DNA of 64,000 nucleotides from Lycorma delicatula (lineage: Eukaryota > Arthropoda > Insecta > Hemiptera > Fulgoridae): assembly GCF_047948215.1 (NCBI RefSeq), contig NC_134458.1, forward strand, positions 134,295,571 through 134,359,570, written 5' to 3'. Positions 58,820 through 64,000 of the stretch are shown piece after piece (the stretch's first letter is position 1; each line of letters opens with the position of its first letter). The notes beneath the pieces were generated by a model, which was not told the DNA's origin, made no database searches, and was given only the letters and a program-made list of their open reading frames with translations. A program made the position numbers and the translations under genes.

Positions 58820-59865
58820 ATTTACAATATAATATGACCTGTCTTATAACTGGATGATCAACTTTTATTATTTACAAGTTTTTTTCTTTCTACAAGATAT
58901 AACAGCTAAGAATAACAACTTTTTATTAAAGCTTAAATGTTGTCGAGGGGAGAAAATAAAATAAAAAAAACTTATGTAAAATCATTAGATAATATTATTA
59001 CATTAAAAAAAGATTTTAAATCGAATTGATTATATCTTGTTTTCTACTTCATAGTTTCTCTGTTCAGTTTTAATTAGTGAATAAATTAGTCGATTTATTT
59101 GTTTTTAATTAATAAAATTATATTATACATGAAGAATTTTTTTGTACAGCGCACTTGTAAATATTATAAATCTTACTAACTATTGCAGAAATTTTAATAA
59201 ACATTTTTTATGTAACACATTGAGTGTATTTTTTTTAATTTTTGGGTTTAATTTTGAATTATTATTGTTTTGAGTTTTAGTTTAATATATGCTTATGCTG
59301 TTTGCGAATTGCTTTTGTACAGTATATAATTTTTCTTTTCATATCAAATTTTCTTTAGATTTCTTATTTTCTTACTTACTTTTTTATTATTTTGTTTTGT
59401 CTTTATGAATTAAAATCTTTCTCTTAAAATTGAGAATTATTTTTAAGCCACATAACAGCTTTAATATAAAGTATAACATTTATGATTATTTTATCTGTAA
59501 AGCATGTTTTATTATTAAAATATTTATTTTTTTCAAGATAAAATCCTCTTTCTTGTATTTACATATTTTTTTCATGTTTGCATGTACAACAATAGTTTAC
59601 GTGCTTAAGTTTATTTATTTATTAAAAAAGAACTACTTTGATATATTACTAATTTTATCCATCTTAAAAAGAAAGAGTAGATTTTTAATTGGTTATTTTT
59701 ATATTCTTTTATTCAATATAAATTCTCATATAAAAAAATTCAAGAAAAATATTTTGAAGTAAAAAAAAAAAAAAACTCCCGCATTCCATGTAATCTTATC
59801 TCACATTTAGGTTGTAGCTATTTTGTAATATAACTTCTCTGTACTCATTATCTTATTATTTTGAT
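58820..59865. other. AT-rich sequence, no gene seen
   Basis: The 110-codon + strand frame at 59430-59762 is made almost wholly of F, I, K, N, L and Y, as expected from random A/T-rich DNA, and is not called. A poly-A run lies at about 59760-59775. Confidence 0.5.
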
Positions 59866-59869
59866 AAAG

Positions 59870-60030
59870 GTAGGAATTTTTTTATGAAATATCGGGTATC
59901 GACAGCTATGGTCATTAGTCCAGCGGAAATTGATAGCGTATGAAAAGATTCCATACCTGACCGGGATTCGAACCCGGACCTCCGCACGAAATGCTGAGAC
60001 GCTATCTACTCAGCCACGGAGGTCGGAATG
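59870..60030 (-). mobile_element. tRNA-Glu-like SINE (family B, tail type 3)
   Basis: On the - strand the head reads GACCTCCGTGGCTGAGTAGA, then TAGCGTCTCAGCATTTCGTG, and a perfect T-arm CCGGG-TTCGAAT-CCCGG with full B box. The acceptor stem pairs only in part (ACCT with AGGT), so this is a SINE and not a functional tRNA gene. The tail (TATGGAATCTTTTCATACGC, then CCAGCGGAC) differs from both other family B tails. It has the best-preserved head in the window. Confidence 0.82.
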
Positions 60031-60034
60031 ATAC

Positions 60035-60870
60035 GATTTAACATCTGTTTTAGCAAAAAATCTTTTTTTACTCGCTAATTATTTGTAATTTAAAAAACTA
60101 ACAATTTTTCTTTGAAAAACTGCATAATAGAAAAAATAATTGAATCCTATTCAAATTTTAATAAATAAATATTCATTTAAGAAGTTTTTCAAAATTATAA
60201 TTTCCGCTTACCAACAGTTAAAACTAATCTAGAATGTTTATTCATAATCAGATTTAATTAACGGCATTCTTTAAGGTGTAATAGGCTGCTGATAATGGAA
60301 AAGAAACTAATTGCTAGACTGTTTGATTAAATTTGTAGACTAATATTTTATAATGTGTAAAAAACCTTTTAGTTTTTCATTAATAACGTTGCATGATAAT
60401 ACGAGAAAAAGAACAAGATAAAGTAATATTAATAACCTCCAAATTGTTTTAAATAAATATTGTGTCAGATTCCCATCTGGCAATGATAGTTTTTTTGCGC
60501 AAATTAAATTATTTTTTTATTATTTTTTTTTAGTTACATTTTATGTAGCCCTTTTATTTTCTGCTTGAATTTTGCTTAATTTGCTTTTATGTGTAATACT
60601 GGTTTATTAAATGGGTGGTTGAATTTAATTTGGAATATTAATTGCCTTTTATATAAGTATTTATAAATGTATATTCATTTTTACGGGTACTACAACTCTG
60701 CTTTATATGTTATGTATAATACAATTAAATTTAAATATAATAATCATTTATAGGCTTTAATTTTTTAATATTTTTTTTTTTTTAATTTAAATTTATATAG
60801 AAAGTTATATTTGTAAATAATAATTAATAAAACGGTTATTTATTTTTATAATTAAAAATTAAAATTTTGT
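60035..60870. other. AT-rich sequence, no gene seen
   Basis: A/T-rich; probably the 3' end of the intron upstream of the next exon. Confidence 0.45.
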
Positions 60871-60879
60871 CTTCCATAG

Positions 60880-60954
60880 ATTCGTCATCGATATTTATCT
60901 AATTCAAATAGTGGAAGTTTATACCAACAATATTGGCAGCCGGATTTGAGATAC
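60880..60954 (+). CDS. Putative internal coding exon, 25 codons
   Basis: The acceptor TTTTGTCTTCCATAG precedes it, and the donor GTAAGT follows TAC at 60954; both fit consensus well. The 75 nt are open in phase 0 and encode IRHRYLSNSNSGSLYQQYW followed by QPDLRY. W, Q, P and D codons are uncommon in random translations of this A/T-rich DNA. Phase 0 at both ends makes it joinable to the exon ending at 20447 (also phase 0) without a frame break, and skippable as a cassette. I cannot name the protein. No other splice-flanked open stretch of this quality was seen in the window. Confidence 0.6.
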
Positions 60955-60959
60955 GTAAG

Positions 60960-61640
60960 TTTAATTTTGTAATTAATTTTGTTATTTCTTTTTTACTCTA
61001 TTAAAATTCGTAATTCGTATTTTTCATATGTATATATATTCTTTTTATTTATTTATTTATTTTTTTTAATATTAATTGAAATCATTTAACATTTAATTAT
61101 TATTTTTATAAATATATACATTTTTTTTTGTAAATTTTAAAACGATTATAGAACTTCGGCAATAGGGAAAAATAATAATAAAATTTGTTATAAAAATACG
61201 AAAATTTTAAAAAGCTAGAATATGTAAGAAAATTTGTTATTTAGTGTAGTCTAATTTTATATACCAATTGACATATTTTAATAGAGATCATTTTATATGC
61301 CCTAACGGACACGTAAAAGCTATCTTATAAAATTTATCAATAGACATAAATAATTATTTTCATTAGAATCTATTGTATTATTTATTACAATTTGAGTTAT
61401 ACAAGGAAGGTATTCCTGTGAATACTAGGCCTTACATATATATATTTAGAAAGAACTCGGTCAAAAGTAAAAAAAAAAAAAAGGTTGAATTTTACTTATT
61501 TTCATAGATCTTAATACTGAAATACATTCTAACAGTAAATAACGAAAATATATCTTCAAATGGTGGAACGAAATGATATTTAAACATTTTAAAGTCGTTT
61601 CTATCGAAGTAGTTTAAAATTAGGTTTACTTTTATTCAGA
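60960..61640. other. AT-rich sequence, no gene seen
   Basis: A/T-rich, probably intron after the 60.9-kb exon. No feature was recognised. Confidence 0.45.
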
Positions 61641-61689
61641 TTATATGGAAATTTTCTTTAAAATTAATCCACTACTAGTGAATTATATA

Positions 61690-62160
61690 GTGTTCAAAAA
61701 TTGACGCGACCTTATGGGAAAATGAGTTACAATAGTTGAAAGTGCCCTCCATTGCACGATTCATATTGGTTTGCTTGGCATTTCTCCCGCTACCACACCA
61801 TTCGGTCGCCCTAAAGCATAAGACCGAATGTCTGTGCCACAAACGGCTACTGAGCCACAAAACAGTTTGTCCTAAATAGCTCGTAAAGGTAATAGGAGAG
61901 CGTGAGCTCGTAGATGTAACAGCGTGAGCGGACTAAGCGCGGTAACATACACCACCGGCCTACGTGTCCCAACCGTTCACTTGCCATATATTTACTAAAA
62001 TGGGTAGGCGCACCCTGTCAACTACTAAAAATATATATGACATCCGGAAATTAGAATTTATTTCATCTAGACAGCAATTCGCTGCCACGCCTAGGTCACT
62101 AAATGCCAGCAAGTACCTGTCCACCATATTAAAGCGCTTGGAGCCTTAATTAGCTGGTGG
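61690..62160 (+). pseudogene. GC-richer fragment, possibly the inverted 5' part of a LINE
   Basis: On the + strand a frame to the TAA at 62147-62149 reads GRRTLSTTKNIYDIRKLEF and SSRQQFAATPRSLNASKYL, a protein-like composition I cannot assign. It runs straight into the hairpin at 62149-62194, beyond which LINE sequence reads in the opposite direction. This layout fits a 5' inversion of one retrotransposon insertion. The - strand frame at 61675-61860 is not recognised. Confidence 0.35.
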
Positions 62161-62194
62161 TCAGCCATAGATATATGGCTGACCACCAGCTAAT
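62149..62194. repeat. Perfect 21-bp hairpin at an inversion point
   Basis: Arms 62149-62169 and 62174-62194 (centred on TAGCTGGTGGTCAGCCATA and its complement) flank a GATA loop. Read from either side, the arm encodes LAGGQP, so the same short sequence was copied in both directions. Confidence 0.93.
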
Positions 62195-62640
62195 AGGTTA
62201 GCTTCCCACAGCAGTGCGGTAGGAGTCTTTCCCTTAAATAAACTACTGATGTTGGTTGAACATAGAAACCGCATCAAAGAACTCCCACACGTTCCGACAA
62301 TGCGGCTCTCGCCACATTGACTTGCCGCTTGTGAGTGGCCAATTTTCCCCTTGACCTGTAAGTTCCTGGGTGGCCGGGTCTCTGGTCCCTCCAAGAGCAG
62401 GGCAGTCAACATCAGGTGTTCATTTCTCTGGACCTCCCCGCAGACGCACAGCTCATCAGTTGCTAGGCGGAACCGAAACAGATATTAGTTCAAATTGACA
62501 TGGCTTGTGAGCACCTGGACACCCGCTGCCCTTAAAAACGAACTCGAGGCATAGCATCCTCATGGCTCTGCAGCCTCTTCCGCAGGTAGGAAATGGGCAG
62601 CTGAACGAAATTTAGATCCGGTGCATTGTGATCACCGTAC
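62195..62640 (-). pseudogene. Non-LTR retrotransposon RT, C-terminal region
   Basis: On the - strand the frame includes GVQVLTSHVNLN, then YLFRFRLATDELCVCGEVQR and NEHLMLTALLLEGPE. This matches the region after the RT palm in many insect LINEs, where a GHxxFxxYLxRF segment is followed by a CxCGxxxxxxHLLxxC zinc-knuckle-like motif; the last C is lost. At least one stop lies inside. The frame ends at the hairpin. Clade is uncertain (R1- or Jockey-like). Confidence 0.65.
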
Positions 62641-63265
62641 TGTTTAAAAATTGTTGCACCATCTGTATGGAGCACTTACTGTTCACTGTGTAATAAAAAA
62701 AATGTCTTGAAGATTCGCCTGCGTAACATTGCTCGCCAAACACCCACTTTTTGTCCCTGCAGCTGATGTGGATTTTCCGTAGACCAAATGCGTGAATCCT
62801 GAATTCTGTGCATTCACGTATCCGTCAAGTCGGAACCGTACTTCGTCAGACCAAAACCAGTCGTCGAGTTCCTCCCCATCTGGCATTACAGTTGACATCA
62901 ACCATTGACAGAAAGCTAACGCTTTCCAGTGTCTGCAGGTAACAACTCGTGAACAACACGAATTCTGTACGGATGGATCGTTAAACTCTTGCAAAATGCC
63001 ATGTGGACTCTATCAATGGAGAGACCAGACTGGTTAGATAGGAGTCGCACAGACTTCTTGTGGCTAATAGAATATGCAGCTCGCACGTGGATCAATTATT
63101 CTAGTGTTCGCAATTTTGGTCGACCACTTTTGACTGCATCTGCTACATTCCCTGACTCTTGGAACTTGTCGTACAGCCGCTTATGTATGTATGTTGTGGA
63201 TGCACCGCATTCACAACATACTTTTCTGTGAAGGCATTCCGGATCTGGGCATAACTGGCACATCT
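62640..63265 (-). pseudogene. Mariner-like transposase, N-terminal half
   Basis: On the - strand, frames include IRNAFTEKYVVNAVHPQHTY, then RLYDKFQESGNVADAVKSGR, HPYRIRVVHELLPADTGKR, LAFCQWLMSTV, and the first catalytic site WSDEVRFRLDGYVNAQNS. This matches SDEAHFHLxGYVNxQN of related elements but has V-R in place of A-H. Blocks KVGVW and TVNSKCSIQMVQQFLNS follow. It is cut off before the second and third catalytic residues, where LINE sequence begins at about 62640. Several frameshifts are present. Confidence 0.82.
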
Positions 63266-63269
63266 ATAC

Positions 63270-63485
63270 AATGAATATTTTCTGCTGTATTGTGTAAATT
63301 ATTTTCCTCAATTAAACATGCAACAAAAGAAGGAAACATTCTTCCATAAGGTTTCGTCACTTTTTGAACAATGTGTATTAAACATAACAAAAAAATAATA
63401 GTAACAAAACGAGGCTGAACCTCTTCCTGTGTAATAGAAAAAAAAGTTTTTTTTTCATATTTTATTTTCATTGTTTGAAATTATT
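63270..63485. other. AT-rich sequence, no gene seen
   Basis: The 86-codon - strand frame (63211-63471) overlaps the transposase start but contains no recognised motif beyond it. Confidence 0.4.
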
Positions 63486-63487
63486 AT

Positions 63488-63650
63488 CCGATCTACGTGT
63501 CGGAATGGTAGCGTCTCGGCCTTTCATCCAGAGGTCCCGAGTTCGAATCCCGGTCAAGCTTGAAATTTTTAATACGCTGCAGAATTCCGTTTCCATATCC
63601 CACGGACAAGCTTCAAGCCCATGTGGCGAAATCAACAAGCAGATACATTA
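63488..63650 (+). mobile_element. tRNA-Glu-like SINE (family B, tail type 2)
   Basis: The head TCGGAATGGTAGCGTCTCGG followed by CCTTTCATCCAGAGG and the B box GAGTTCGAATCCC are well preserved. The tail TTCCGTTTCCATATCCCACG, then GACAAGCTTCAAGCC, matches the - strand copy at 38.6 kb. It ends in an A-rich run near 63650. Not a working tRNA gene, because the acceptor stem does not pair. Confidence 0.87.
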
Positions 63651-64000
63651 AAAAAAATAATATATTTACAAATATATCCTGTGATATATAAAAAAGAAAA
63701 GATTTTGCGAAAAGGAAAGGGAGAGTTTAATTTTTATCTAATTACAAATATTTTTCTTATTTCAAGATTTCAGTCACGTAAATCGCTGTTTGGTTAAAAT
63801 AAATGTATTCTACAAGTGTCCTTAAAACAGGTTTTACCGGGTTCTTAAGAGAGGATTGATGAGTAATACCGTATAAACAAAAAACGTACATGCATTGGTT
63901 AACATGAAGTTGTGTATAAGTTGATTTATTGGACTTACAGTTTTGTTTAATTTGAAATGCAACGTCAAAATCTTAGTTGTATAATAACTATGTAACTGTA
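63651..64000. other. AT-rich sequence, no gene seen
   Basis: No feature was recognised to the end of the window. Confidence 0.5.

Noticed and set aside
59430..59762. 110-codon + strand open frame, among the longest in the window
   Set aside because: It is built almost only from F, I, K, N, L and Y codons, as random A/T-rich DNA would give, and has no motif or splice context.
59958..60028. Possible functional tRNA gene
   Set aside because: The T-arm is perfect, but the acceptor stem pairs at only about four positions and a SINE tail follows.
62149..62194. Hairpin as a transcription terminator or microRNA precursor
   Set aside because: It has a 4-nt loop, no T tract and short arms, and lies at the junction of inverted retrotransposon pieces, which explains it better.
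63488..63560. Possible functional tRNA-Glu gene
   Set aside because: The acceptor stem does not pair, and the 3' part matches the SINE copy at 38.6 kb.
1..64000. A prokaryotic-type defence system, operon or CRISPR array
   Set aside because: No regularly spaced repeats, no operon-like ORF runs, and clear eukaryotic transposons and splice signals throughout.

Overview
This window looks like euchromatic DNA from a large, very AT-rich insect genome. I infer an insect, possibly hemipteran, from the mariner-like elements with long N-terminal transposase domains, a Jockey-type LINE, tRNA-derived SINEs and spliceosomal signals. Nothing looks prokaryotic: there is no operon, CRISPR array, rRNA or intact long ORF. 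The order-level placement is a guess.

Host coding signal is minimal. Two phase-compatible exons on the + strand are the best candidates for a real gene: one at 20201-20447 (threonine- and asparagine-rich, donor GTAAAT) and one at 60880-60954 (25 codons, acceptor TTCCATAG, donor GTAAGT). If they belong together they are separated by about 40 kb of intron, which would make most of the window intronic. A TATA box followed by a strong splice donor (about 40833-40986) could be an internal promoter with a non-coding first exon. CpG-rich islands at 16.3-16.6 kb and 49.5 kb may be other promoters or first exons. I do not recognise the protein.

The rest is transposon debris in a low-complexity A/T background. 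From left to right: a 149-bp tandem duplication (1.1-1.4 kb); a SINE with an inverted, duplicated tail (2.2-2.7 kb); a dead D34D mariner (6.3-7.0 kb); a foldback element (9.9-10.2 kb); a Jockey-like LINE 3' fragment on the - strand (10.4-11.0 kb); a SINE with a tRNA-Glu-like head (12.7 kb); a pair of long direct repeats with a related GC-rich island (14.7-16.6 kb); a Jockey-like RT fragment on the + strand (23.5-24.5 kb); a decayed mariner fragment split by a SINE (29.1-29.7 kb); a mariner-like element with recognisable ends but a ruined catalytic triad (31.3-33.0 kb); another SINE (33.35 kb); an interspersed repeat carrying an approximately 800-bp insertion (37-38 kb) with an uninterrupted relative at 44.4 kb; an internally deleted hAT element that keeps its ends, a TATA box and both ends of its transposase (42.7-43.6 kb); a nearly complete mariner-like element with 30-bp TIRs and a TA target duplication (46.9-48.2 kb) nested in an older repeat; an internally deleted relative (54.6-55.6 kb); and a junction of a mariner fragment with a LINE fragment that ends in a near-perfect hairpin (61.7-63.3 kb), followed by a SINE.

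All transposase and reverse-transcriptase genes are broken, so no autonomous element is present. The most informative observations are the two SINE families with different heads but one shared 3' tail, the hAT deletion derivative that kept its promoter, and the putative exons bracketing a 40-kb repeat-filled intron.
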